NCBI RefSeq assembly: GCF_963576675.1
Contig: NC_088918.1
Span: 46,905,501-46,969,500, forward strand
Reading direction: 5' to 3'
DNA from: Euphorbia lathyris
Taxonomy: Eukaryota; Streptophyta; Magnoliopsida; Malpighiales; Euphorbiaceae
DNA: 64,000 nucleotides
Shown: one piece after another, positions 10,588 to 20,849 of the stretch
How the letters are laid out: every line of letters starts with the position of its first letter
Position numbering within the stretch: the first letter of the stretch is position 1
The notes under the pieces: generated by a model
The model's input: only the letters and a program-made list of their open reading frames with translations
Databases searched by the model: none
Told to the model about the DNA's origin: nothing
Position numbers and translations under genes: made by a program

Positions 10588-10982
10588 ATTCTAAGTATAA
10601 AATGTGCTAAGTGTTTTTGCATACCAAGTGAATTTATATGCTGAGTTATAGAACTGTCTTGCATACTCAGTACCTTAACTACTGAGTACCTCAATTGTTG
10701 AGTAAAGCAACTTGCACAATTAGGGTTTGCACGCGTAATTAAGTAGCAACTAGGATGACGTAAGCGTCATCATTAGTAAACCATGCGCCGTAATCTGTCA
10801 TTAATGTCAGACTTAAATGACGCTGAGTCATTCGAATTCCCACCGTTTCATTGACCTATCGATCATCCCTCTTCGTCTATAAATAGTGAAAGTTTTTCAC
10901 TATTTACCTTCTACGCTTGATTATTCGCACTGAATCTCTCTCTCTCAAACGTTAAATCTTTCTGCGTTTTCCCAAGAACACC
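10588..10982 (+). promoter_or_regulatory. Spacer before the env-like frame with promoter-like signals
   Basis: This 395-bp non-coding gap contains the palindromic TGACGTAAGCGTCA (10756-10769), a second TGAC...GTCA pair with a TGAGTCA core (10818-10830), a TATA box CTATAAATAG (10877-10886) overlapping a perfect 12-bp stem with a 3-base loop (10880-10906), and a CT-rich stretch before the env-like ATG at 10983. TGACG motifs are bound by plant TGA-type bZIP factors. The inference is an internal promoter for the env-like gene. SIRE-B keeps TGACGTAA and a hairpin in the matching place, but its TATA is degraded. Confidence 0.5.
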
Positions 10983-13701
10983 ATGTCTGGAGATGAACAA
11001 CAAACTTCCTCTAGCCACAATGACCTTTACGAGGATAGAAACTCAGAAATTGATCCTTTTTCTCCTGAAGAAAATCAAGAACAGGAGTACAATGATACTA
11101 CTTCCTCTTCAGAATCCCAATAGCCCATTCATGGTCAGAACGACCAGATAATGACTGAGGTCAGCATCCTAGGTCAAGACCCTCATGCTGAGTCCTCTAC
11201 TCCCTCTAAGAAAAAAGAAGAAGAAGAATAAGGAACCTAGGGAAAGGACCTTCACTACTGCCTACAACAAGATTGACAATCCAAAGATCAACATCTCGAG
11301 ATGGTTCTCGAAAGACTTCGTTGAGACGGAGCAACCCTTTTGTTAGTGGATTGCTGACAACGAATGGACAACGTTGTTCTCCCTACCCGGAGTAACCTAT
11401 CCGAGGCTTGTCACTGAGTTTTACTAGAACTTGGTGATAGTTGATGACGATGTGGACTATATGGTGACCACAGTGAAAAACACCAAAATCGTCATCACCC
11501 CAACGTACCTCGCCAGACTCCTGAAGCTGAAGACAAAGGGGACAAAGATGAGGAGAGTAAAAGATGTAAAATACATCGATTATGAAACTGAGTACTGTAA
11601 GCCAGCAGGCTTCGTAGGTGAAGTCTCAACCACTTCCCTTGCTCAGCCTCAACGTCAGGCTCACTACATACTGACCAACTTCCTCTTTCCTAAAATCAAC
11701 TCAACAACGTCAGCATCGAATTTCAAGCAATGTTTCATATGGCATATACTGGAGACCAAGCCACTGAACATGCCCGTCTTCTTAATCGGGGCATTTCAAA
11801 GAAGCACTAGGGTGCTCAGGATCACTGCCATCCTCAAAGATCACAAAGCCAGCTTCGCCAAGGAGAAGAGTGAAATAGGGACTAAAATCACTTCGGTGAT
11901 TCTGAACGGGCTAACACACAGTTTGCCCTTCAAGCTTAAAACTAAGAAGGGTAAGACAGTCCAAGATGCTGCAACTAACCTGCCAACAAGGGCACCAAGA
12001 GAAAGGTTGTTGAGCCTACAACATCGGTACCTAAGCCAGTAGGAAAGAAGGTCAGGGTGTCTTCTACTCAGACCAAAACAAAATCTGCTGAGTTGCCACA
12101 GAAGAGAGTAGCCCTTGACACTGTTGAGGTTGATGAAGTGAATGAGGAACCACTGAGAAAGAGGACTGTCTTTAAACTCAGAATGCAAGATGCAGCACCT
12201 CTGGATTTTACAGTTCCTAAAGATGCCTTCTTTCTCCAGGCACAAGGTGTTTCTACCTCTACTGGTCAACAAGGAATTCCAGCTGCCTCCTCTATTCCCT
12301 CCACCACTAAGCAACCTGAAAAATCAATTTCTGCTGAGGAGAAGATTGAAGACGAGGGAATAAGAGCTCCTGAGTAGGAAGACTCAGCTGCTGGAGAGCA
12401 GGCTGATGAACAAGGAGCTCAGTCTCTTGAGAAGGAAGTTGAGGTAGTTGCTGAGGAGCAAACTGAACTACCTGAAAACATTCAGCTGGACGCTTCCCTT
12501 CCTGCCACTGAACCGATCCTTGCTGGCCCCTCCAAGAAATCCAAGCACCATCAGGGAAGCAAGGAAAAGAGGTTCAAACGGAAGTCATCCAGACCCAAAA
12601 TTTTCGATATACTAGATGACTCTCCTCCTCGAGACCCTGTTGTTGACCTTACAAATCTGGACTTCACTTTTTGTACATGTCCAGCTCAACTCACTCAAAA
12701 ACAGATAACCGAAAAACAAGCCTCTGTTTCTGGTTCTCAGGAACATGCCATATCTGAACCCAACTTGGGCAATCCATCTGCCGACACCGCTGCTCCCAAA
12801 GATTCCTCTACTGAGCAAGTGATTGATGCTTCTGCTGCTCAACTCAACGAGCAAGCAATTGAAGACACACCTGTTCAAGACAACCTTGAGCAAATACAAC
12901 CACAAGTATCTGCTCAGCTCTAGGTTACCACTGAACACGTGGATACTACTGCTGATCAATCAACTCCACACTTAGAGCAGTTAGTAAATGAGTCAGCTAC
13001 CGCTGACGGAACCACCACTGTTAATGTCACTTCTGCTAATCAAACTCCTAACCTTGATCAAGCGTGCAATACAACTCATGTGCTGTTGACAAGGACCAGG
13101 CTCCTGAGACTCCACTGCATGCTGATGAAGTGTATCCTTTGAGATTTTTAGATGCCACTGAATCTGGGAGAAGAATCCTTCTTTCAGCCTCTGCTCTCAT
13201 CAACGACATAAATAAGTCTTGAGCCAGTGCTGCTGAATCCTCCTCTGCTGAGCCAACTCAAATGACAAACATCACGCAACTTCTGACCGAACTCAAAGGT
13301 CTTAAGGAGCTGATGAATGTATTAACCTCACTAGTCTCTCAGCAGCCTAAGCAGGAATTTCTTGAAAAGATGGCTGATCTTCACCTGCACATGGTTCATC
13401 ATATGGATTCAATAGAAGGAAAATTGAACGCCATTGCAGCTATGCACTCAACAGTAGCCACTTCTGCTGAAATCACTCAGCACTATCAGCAGCTGAACAC
13501 TGAGCTTATGAAATCTCAAGAGTTAGTCTCCTCCTCTTCATAGTGCACACTATTGAGCAAGTCGTTGAGGCTGTGCGAATACTTAGCCTCAATAGGGAAG
13601 AGATGGAAACTGACCAAGCTAAGACCAATGACATCTTCCGATATGCTAAATCTACCTATGAACATGTCAAGCACCAAACTTCGCAGCACCATATATACGA
13701 C
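10983..13701 (+). pseudogene. SIRE-A env-like frame, broken and 3'-truncated
   Basis: The start (MSGDEQQ) follows the spacer and aligns with the SIRE-B start at 57570. An acidic/serine-rich N-terminus leads to a conserved block (about 11265-11920) containing CKPAGFVGE, HYILTNFLFPK, CFIWH and MPVFLIGAFQRS, typical of the plant-transposon domain in Sirevirus env-like proteins. Then comes a long low-complexity acidic/lysine-rich part and a C-terminal segment (about 13262-13700) with heptad-like spacing that may be a coiled coil. No clear membrane segment or signal peptide is visible. Stops (11122, 11344, 11426, 12376, 12921, 13220) and frameshifts disrupt it. The function of this protein family is not established. 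It is cut by Athila-1 at 13702. Confidence 0.75.
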
Positions 13702-13966
13702 TGTTAAGCCCAAAATATACCTAAAATATCATTAATATTTACATTAGTTTTGCTATGAAATCGTGTTGTTTATATCTATTTAGAGTACTTTTACGTCCGA
13801 ATATGTTTCTTTCATGCAAGGTACCTAAATATTTGGTAAAATCCAAATAGGAACGAAAACAGGTAAAAAACGAAGGAAAAACCCTCAGTTACGAGCCAAA
13901 AGATGAGGAAATTCAATGCACCGAAATGAGGATTACGGAACAAAGTCAACGCCGGGAAATAAGTCC

Positions 13967-14006
13967 CGTGTCGCGACCGAGATTCCCTAATCTCGGTCAT
14001 GACACG
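13967..14006. repeat. Hairpin in the Athila-1 LTR
   Basis: A 10-bp perfect stem (GACCGAGATT with AATCTCGGTC, loop CCCT) is extended by six more pairs (CGTGTC with GACACG) after a two-base mismatch. It lies about 220 bp upstream of the TATA box. Confidence 0.85.
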
Positions 14007-14227
14007 CTAGTTCCAAACATTTTCCCTTGCGTTCCGAAGACCAAAATTTTACTCCCCTAATCTCGGGAGGGATTCTATGATCTCGGTAGGATCAACAGTT
14101 TTGGTAGCACAATTTACACATGTTTTAAATCAAAGAAACGCGTCTGTTTGGGTGGATAGAAACGTCTGTTTGCAGCGGACACGTCTCTTTGCAGCGGACA
14201 CGTCCCTTCAACACGACTCTTTAACAT

Positions 14228-14237
14228 CTATAAATAA
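14228..14237 (+). promoter_or_regulatory. TATA box of Athila-1 LTR
   Basis: CTATAAATAA lies in the first third of the LTR and is the only strong TATA motif downstream of the hairpin. It is the likely core promoter of the element. Confidence 0.65.
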
Positions 14238-15242
14238 AGAGTTAATTTCAGAGTTCAATGTTGAGAGATTAATTAAGATTAGTGCAGAATTTATGCAGAA
14301 ATTCTGAGTCAGAAACGATTCAGAGTTAGAGTTCATTTTTGTAAAAGCAATTTGATGTACACACATTGTTCTTAGATTTCATTACAAACACAGTAGCAAT
14401 TAGATTTAGATTAAGATCTGTTTGAAGACTAGTTTACATTTTGGTAGTAGAAATATCATCTCTATTCCGAAGATTCAGCGAGAAGATTAAATAGCGGATT
14501 CGACTGGAGCCTGACAAACTCTGACGAGGTTTGAGGAAAGGATTGACAACCCGGAACTTGAGTGTCGTTTGGAATGCTTCCATGTTTAATGTTCTCTGTA
14601 AACTTGTATCAATTCATACTTCATCTAATAAAGTTCATACTTTTCTTTACATCTTTATGTAGTTACTTTGGTAATTAATCCGAAGTAAGATTCTAGTGTT
14701 TTCATTAAAACGAATTTAATCAAAATATTTACAAGGAAACTTTGTTGAACACTTGAGCAAGTTCATGCTTATGGATGATATGATCGTTGGGTCGGCTTAT
14801 CAGAAATAAGTGTAAACTTGATTAAGGTAGTAATCCACTCAACATCAGGGGGATTTTCTATGGTTCAAAGCCTCTTAATTGAAAGTACATTCGTTTATTA
14901 TACATTTATAATACTTACAAAGTTTAAAGTTGGTATCTTTGCTTAATGCAAACGAGTACAACTCTTTTCTTATTCTAAATGCTAATGTTTCTGTATTGTA
15001 ATCAAATTCCAAGACAGAGTTGATTTCTAAAATTTTGACACAAAACTTCTAATCTGATTCTTAATTACCTCAAATCAATCTCAATCCAATTAAATTAACG
15101 ATTATCTATTAATTAAACCTAAAGTCTTATTTAAACTATATCAAAATAAGTTTTTGTGAAAAAAAACGTTCCCTATGGGATCGATATCTTTTTATTACTA
15201 CAAGCGAAACCGCGCACTTGCGGAAATCGCTCAACAAGTTTC

Positions 15243-15260
15243 TGGCGCCGTTGCTGGGGA
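15243..15260 (+). other. Primer-binding site, Asp-tRNA type
   Basis: TGGCGCCGTTGCTGGGGA has the form complementary to the 3' end of tRNA-Asp used by Athila elements. It lies six bases after the LTR end. Confidence 0.88.
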
Positions 15261-15432
15261 ACGCCAAATATTTTTTTTTTACAAAAATTTAGATTTTTCG
15301 TGTTTTTTTCGAATCTAGGTTTATACATACTTATTTTAACTTTTATATTTTATTTTATTTTAATTTACTAACATATTTATTTTTCAATTCTGTTTTGAAG
15401 GTAGGTTCGGTTCGTGCAAAAATTTCAAGTTC

Positions 15433-17280
15433 ATGCGCAGTTCTCGAAGTTCGGGCATTCCACCAAACCCATTAGATCCAGAAATTGAAAATACAATTAG
15501 GAATAATAGAAAAAACAAGAAAGACAAAGAAAAACAAAATTCCGAGCTAGAAAATATGGCAGATCCACAAACACTCATGGATGACGCTAGGCCGGGAGTG
15601 GCCGGTGTAACCAATAGTATAGTTAGACCCCAGATAAACGCAAACCAATTTGAAATTAAGCCAACTTTGCTTAATATGTTGCAAAACAATGTAACGTTTT
15701 ATGGACTACCTAACGAAAATCCAAACACCCATTTGACAAATTTCTTAGAAATTTGTGACACTTTCAAAATAACTGATGTGACTGCTGAAGCAATTAAACT
15801 TCGCCTTTTTCCTTTCACTTTGAAGGATAAAGGCAAAGTTTGGTTAACTTCTATGCCAGCCGCAACATTTGCAACTTGGGACCAATTAGCCCAAGCATTT
15901 TTATCAAAATATTTTCCTTTAGCAAAAACTGCAAGAGTCATAAAAGAGTTAACATCTTTTACACAAAATGATAATGAAACTCTTTATGAGGCTTGGAAAC
16001 GTTTTAAGGAACTTCAACGTTTATTCCCACACCACCAATTGCCCGATGCACTTTTAATGCAAACTTTTTATAACGGAATTAATCCTACAACTAGAGGTTC
16101 ATTAGATGATATACCGGGAGGGTTATTTATGAAGAAGACATCCGTCCAAGCAAGAGAACTTTTGGAGGAAATGGCAATCAACAGTAGTATGTGGCCCGCG
16201 GAATGTGGACACATACTAGTGGCGAAACCATCATCCTTAACCACATCACCAGTTAAAGGTATAGTGAATCTCGATCCAGTCGCGATGTTACAAGCCCAAT
16301 TTTCTGCCTTATCGCACAAAATTGATAGGTTTATGGCACCGTGCGATACCAATGGTAATCCAATCCCAACGGATGTGGACTACGAAGGTATGGATGAGAT
16401 TGAACAGGTAAATTTTGTCCAAGGGCAAAACCAAACCAATAATCCTTATTCTAGTACTTATAATTCTGGATGGAGGAATCATCCTAACTTTAATTGGAAA
16501 GATAATAATAACAATACCAGTGCTAATCAAAATCGTACCAATAATTATCAAAATCAGTCAAGAGATACGATTAGCACTTTATCTTCTAAATTCGACAAAT
16601 TTATAGACGCTATCAGTGGAAAAGTAAGTAGCCACGATGATGGTTTTAAATGCATCGAGAATAAATTCGATCAACTTATTAAAAACCACTTGTCTAGCAT
16701 CCATAATTTGGAGGTTCAAATAGGACAAATTGTTAAATCAATTCCATCCCGAAAAGCGGGAAGTCTTCCTAGCCATACGGAAGAAAATCCGAAAGAGCAT
16801 GTAAAGGCTATCACTCTTCGTTCAGGGAAAAACTACTTAGGTCCGGAAATGCCTGGAGATTCAACTAACATTATGCAGGGAAGTGATTTACCAACAAAAT
16901 CCAAAGAAGATACTTTAAATACAAAAAGTTCACCAATTGATGCAAGTACAAAAACTTTTGTACCCAAACCACCTTTTCCACATAAAGTCCGAAATAAGGA
17001 CTATGACAAACAACTTTTAACTTTTTTGGACAAACTTAAAAATTTACATATAAATTTAACATTTATGGATGCGATAACGCAGATTCCCAACTATGGTAAG
17101 TTTTTAAAAGATTTGATTTCAAAGAAAATCAGTTGGGAAGGAATTTCATCCATATCGTTAACAGAGGACTGTAGTTCAAAGTGTCGAGTAATTTGCCCAC
17201 TAAACTCAAGGATCCTGGATGTTTCACCATCCCGTGTAAGTTGGGAGACATTGAGTTCCCAAGTTGTCTTTGTGATTTAG
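15433..17280 (+). pseudogene. Athila-1 gag (open 615-codon frame, frameshifted at the end)
   Basis: The N-terminal basic/acidic leader (NPLDPEIENTIRNN) and the retrotransposon gag core (FYGLPNENPNTHLTNFLEIC through LFPFTLKDKGKVWL, WDQLAQAFLSKYFP and ETLYEAWKRFKELQRLFPHH, residues about 95-210) are typical of Athila. An Asn-rich stretch near residues 335-380 replaces an obvious zinc knuckle. Positions 15433-17179 read as real gag. The last 30 or so codons are out of frame, because a frameshift near 17180 moves the coding sequence into the frame that carries protease. Confidence 0.88.
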
Positions 17281-18420
17281 GAGCAAGCATTAACTTAATG
17301 CCATTGTCTATTTTTAATAAATTAGGTTTAGAAGAAGATATCAAGCGTACCAACATGGTTTTGCAATTAGTGGATCAAACCACTAAGAAACCATATGGTA
17401 TAATTGAGGATGTTTTAGTTAAAGTCGATAAGTTTATTTTTCCTACCGATTTCGTTATATTAGACTTTGCATATGACGTTAATTGTCCACTAATTTTTGG
17501 TAGACCGTTTATGAATACGGGACGTGCATTAGTCAATGTATCGGAAGGGAAAGTAGTTTTGAGGATAGGTGAAGATAAGATTGAGTTTAATATGAACAAA
17601 GCGATGAAATATCCTATGGAAGAATTCGCTTGTATGAAACTTGATTTGGTTGAAGAATGTGTCAATGATGTTGTTCAAAGAGAAGAAATAATAGAACCCA
17701 TAGTGGGAGAAGAGTTAGAATATAAGGACCCAAATGGACCAGTTCCGCCTTCAATTGTAGTACCCCCTAAGTTAGAACTTAAAGAGTTGTCAAACCATTT
17801 AAGGTACGCTTTCCTAGGCGAAAGTGATACACTATCTATAATTATCTCTAACAAGTTAACTAAAGATCAAGAAGAGAAATTAAAAGAAGTTGTTAGAAAT
17901 AGGATAAGAAGTATGGGATGGCAAATTTCATACTTAAAAGGACTTAATCCTAGTATTGTAATGCACAAAATTCACTTAGAAGAAGATAAGCCACCTAAAG
18001 CGGATAGGCAAAGACGCTTAAATACGAACATGAAGAAAGTAGTAAAAAATGAGATTACTAAACTTTTAGACAATGGAATCATTTATCCTATCTCGGATAG
18101 TGAATGGGTTAGTCCAATCCATTGTGTACCTAAAAAGGGAGGCATAACTGTAGTAAGGAATGACGAAGGTGAATTAATACCTACGCGAACCACCACCGGT
18201 TGGAGGGTTTGTATAGATTATAGGAACCTAAACAAAGCAACCAGGAAAGATCATTTTCCTCTACCTTTCATTGATCAAATGATCGAAAGGATAACCGGTC
18301 ATGCATTTTATTATTTTCTCGACGGTTATTTCGGATTCTTTCAAATATACATTTACCCGGATGACCAAGATAAAACAACCTTCACATGTCCTTATGGAAC
18401 CTTTGCATATAGGAGAATGG
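17181..18420 (+). pseudogene. Athila-1 protease and N-terminal reverse transcriptase, truncated
   Basis: The protease motif CDLGASINLMP (about 17272-17304) is followed by FGRPFMNTGRALV, a linker, and reverse transcriptase motifs WVSPIHCVPKKGG, WRVCIDYRNLNKATRKDHFP and the finger/palm start FFQIYIYPDDQDKTTF. In the palm motif, GYSGF appears as GYFGF. The frame leaves Athila sequence near 18418, before the PFGL...YVDD segment, so the copy cannot make an active polymerase. The frame runs on to a stop at 18440 in unrelated sequence. Confidence 0.88.
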
Positions 18421-19050
18421 AGGAAAATGAAGGAAATTGAAACGATACCGTTACAGATGAAGAAAGATGCAATATCAGCGAGAAAAGCAAGCGTATAAGC
18501 TAAAAACATAATCTCAAAAATCGTTAATGATTGGTATCAGAAATTGAAAAAGATGATCTGAAGAAGAAGAAGAAGAACTAGAAGAAGAAGAAGCGAACGA
18601 AGCGGAAGAAGAAGAAGCGAGAGCAGGAACAGATGGATCGATCGAATAGAACTAAGGATAATTTTGTCCAAAATGGATGAAAGTATCTAATTTGATGAGA
18701 TGGAATCAAAGTGGGCTAGATATGCAAATAGACCGCTTTAATTAGGCTAGATTTGTAATTTGCTCCTAATATAATCACTATTTATATACGTTGCCTTATG
18801 AGATTAAATTAAACATGTATCCTTAATGGAAAAGATAATGTTTGATTTTCTTATTTATAATATCCAATATTATAAATAATATTATCTAATTTCTTTTTCA
18901 ACTAATTGAAATATAATTATTTTTTCTTAATTATTATTTCATTTATATTTCAACCAATTGAAATATAATTTCATATCTGATAATTTCCCTATTGATATTC
19001 TATTTATTAGGATTGGCTGAATTGGATTTAATTAAACTCTAGTTCAGTCA
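18421..19050. other. Unexplained 630-bp segment between Athila-1 and Copia-B
   Basis: The first 200 bp hold a GAA/AGAAG-rich purine tract (about 18559-18630), which on the minus strand is a CTT-rich stretch before a short hydrophobic frame starting at 18509. The plus strand also has TGGTATCAGA at about 18532, which resembles the start of a Met-tRNA PBS. The right half is AT-rich with two direct copies of CAATTGAAATATAATT-like sequence (about 18905 and 18955). No family could be assigned. It is the left flank into which Copia-B inserted. Confidence 0.5.
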
Positions 19051-19383
19051 TGTTGGGGTTTATGTCCTATAAGACAATTGTTTTAGGATATAAATATTAA
19101 TGAATAAATTATTTATTTAAATCATTTGTTTTAATAAGATATAGTATAACTAAAACTATATATAAAAGACATTAATCTTTCAAAAAAAACTAATCCTAAG
19201 TTTATTTAAGTAGTTATAAAGTGTTCATACAAGCATGAAGTGAGACTATACTTTATAATAGACCAATAAACTTAAAATCAACCCAAGCCAAGTAATGTGT
19301 TATAGGGGTTGACATATTACTGTTGAGGTTTGCATGTAACAGTGTTTTCTATCGAGACAAAGAGCTGATCTCACAAGCTTTAT

Positions 19384-20697
19384 TGTAACACCCATTTTCA
19401 CAAACCATAAATATGTAGACAACAATAATTTTCTTGTTTAATATAACCTCAAAAAACGGACACAATTAATCTTAATAAAAGCTCTGATGGAATAAAATCA
19501 ACACAACCTAACATTTTTAATAAATAATAATAATAATAATAATAATTCTAAGGTTGACAACTCCACACCCTAGTCGATCTAAACAAACATCATTAACTAA
19601 AATTGTGAAGTTTAATTAATAAGTTATTAAACATTCATCAATTACTATTCAATAATTAAACTATTTATTCTGTACTGCTCATATTAGTCTAGTAATACTC
19701 AATAGTTGCATGGTCATATTATCATGAGTGTACCCTGTCGTAACAAATACCCGGTATCTCAATGATATATCTATAGGTACCCTATCGTAATAAATACCCG
19801 GTACCTGGACACCCTATCGTAACAAATACCCGGTGTCCTGACACCCTATCGTAACAAATACCCGGTGTCAAATAATCATTATTCTTATTTCATAGCAACC
19901 ATTGAATATACTAATCTAGTTAAGCTTGTATCTCTTAGAATTTCAAACATTTTCTATTGACCAATTTTTATATATATATATATATTTCTCAATTCTCACT
20001 TCGCCATTATCTCATCAATTTCATTTCCAAGTCTATACATGCTAACATAATCAATATCATTGTATCTCAAAGATCAACCCAATAAATAATCAATATCAAC
20101 AAACGCAGAGCTAAAGCTACCGTATATTTAATCAACTAATTTGCAAATCTAATTATAATCAACTAACTCTTATGGTTTACCTTTCACTTGATCTTCGTAT
20201 CTTCTTGCTGGACGAAAGGAACAAGACAAGTCCGGGTTTTTTTTTTCTTCTTCTCCCATGAATCCGCCTCCCTCTGAAGTTTGTGTAGTTTTATTTTTTT
20301 TTAAATAAAAACTAGGGTTTCACAAAGACCGAATCCCAATTTTAAAAACAAAGCTAACCCTTAAAAACAAATATTATATATAAAAGATTATCATTCCTAC
20401 CAAATATATTATATATAAAGATTATCATTCCCATAAAATAGGAATCCGTTTCTTTCTTTTTTTTCAAAATAATAATATCAAATTTGTTTATTTTCTTATA
20501 TTCTACTTTATCTTTTTATATATCACATTACATTAAATTTTTAAAAAAAATGAGATTAAACTACCAACTAAATATCTTTATAAATAAAAATTGCACTTTT
20601 TCATTAAAATAAATTATTATTATCTTATATTATAATGAATTAAAATAATACACCAATAAAAATTCTATCCACATAAATTTTTTTTACGGGCGTTACA
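19384..20697 (-). repeat. LTR of the non-autonomous element (3' LTR on minus strand)
   Basis: This LTR is 1314 bp and is almost identical to the copy at 23335-24661. The visible differences are a handful of substitutions and the length of a TA/AT microsatellite near 19968. It carries the 32-bp hairpin array (19727-19870) and on the minus strand a telo-box-like AAACCCTAG near 20313. Confidence 0.9.
19727..19870. repeat. Tandem 32-bp hairpin array in the LTR
   Basis: Three units lie end to end: 19775-19806, 19807-19838 and 19839-19870. Each has 7-bp arms and an 18-base loop. The arms are AGGTACC/GGTACCT, GGACACC/GGTGTCC and TGACACC/GGTGTCA, different in sequence but each perfectly complementary. 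The loop (CTATCG..AAATACCC) is nearly constant. A fourth, weaker unit is at about 19727-19759. Confidence 0.95.
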
Positions 20698-20849
20698 GTT
20701 CTTCCTCCCTAAAAAGAAATTTCGTCCTCGAAATTAATGAATTATTAACGTTAAGGCTTTACAAAAATGTTACTATACGTTTGACCAGTATGTACCATGT
20801 CTCTTGACACTTTATCCCTAGGAACGTAAAACTGAATAGATATCATAAA

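Larger units (their letters stand above)
4320..13701 (+). mobile_element. SIRE-A: Sirevirus-like Ty1/copia element, 3' end lost
   Basis: The order is LTR, Met-tRNA PBS, gag, protease, integrase, reverse transcriptase, RNase H, a spacer, then an env-like frame. Integrase before reverse transcriptase defines copia. The extra frame after RNase H and the gag with several zinc knuckles point to the Sirevirus/Maximus lineage. A second copy, SIRE-B, lies at 50587-59230 in the same orientation and matches throughout. The 3' LTR is missing because Athila-1 starts at 13702 within the env-like region, and nothing homologous resumes after Athila-1 is truncated. Confidence 0.9.
13702..15236 (+). repeat. 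5' LTR of Athila-1 (1535 bp)
   Basis: It starts TGTTAAGCCC and ends CAACA shortly before the PBS. It contains a long hairpin (13967-14006), a tandem duplication of about 20 bp around 14161-14203 (GCAGCGGACACGTC twice), and a TATA box CTATAAATAA at about 14228-14237. Confidence 0.82.
13702..18420 (+). mobile_element. Athila-1: Ty3/gypsy Athila-lineage element, truncated in RT
   Basis: It has a 1535-bp 5' LTR, an Asp-tRNA PBS, an Athila-type gag, the protease site DLGASINLMP and the first part of reverse transcriptase. Homology stops near 18420, before the YVDD motif. Integrase, any env-like frame and the 3' LTR are all missing. It was inserted in the SIRE-A env-like region, but no TSD can be checked because the right end is lost. 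Confidence 0.88.

Noticed and set aside
18261..18509. Host membrane-protein gene on the minus strand
   Set aside because: Only the first 30 codons are outside Athila-1 sequence. The rest is antisense to Athila reverse transcriptase. Kept only as one reading of the unexplained segment.
19727..19870. CRISPR-like array of 32-bp repeats
   Set aside because: The units are contiguous without spacers, the variable part is the arm pair, and the array lies inside the LTR of a plant retroelement.
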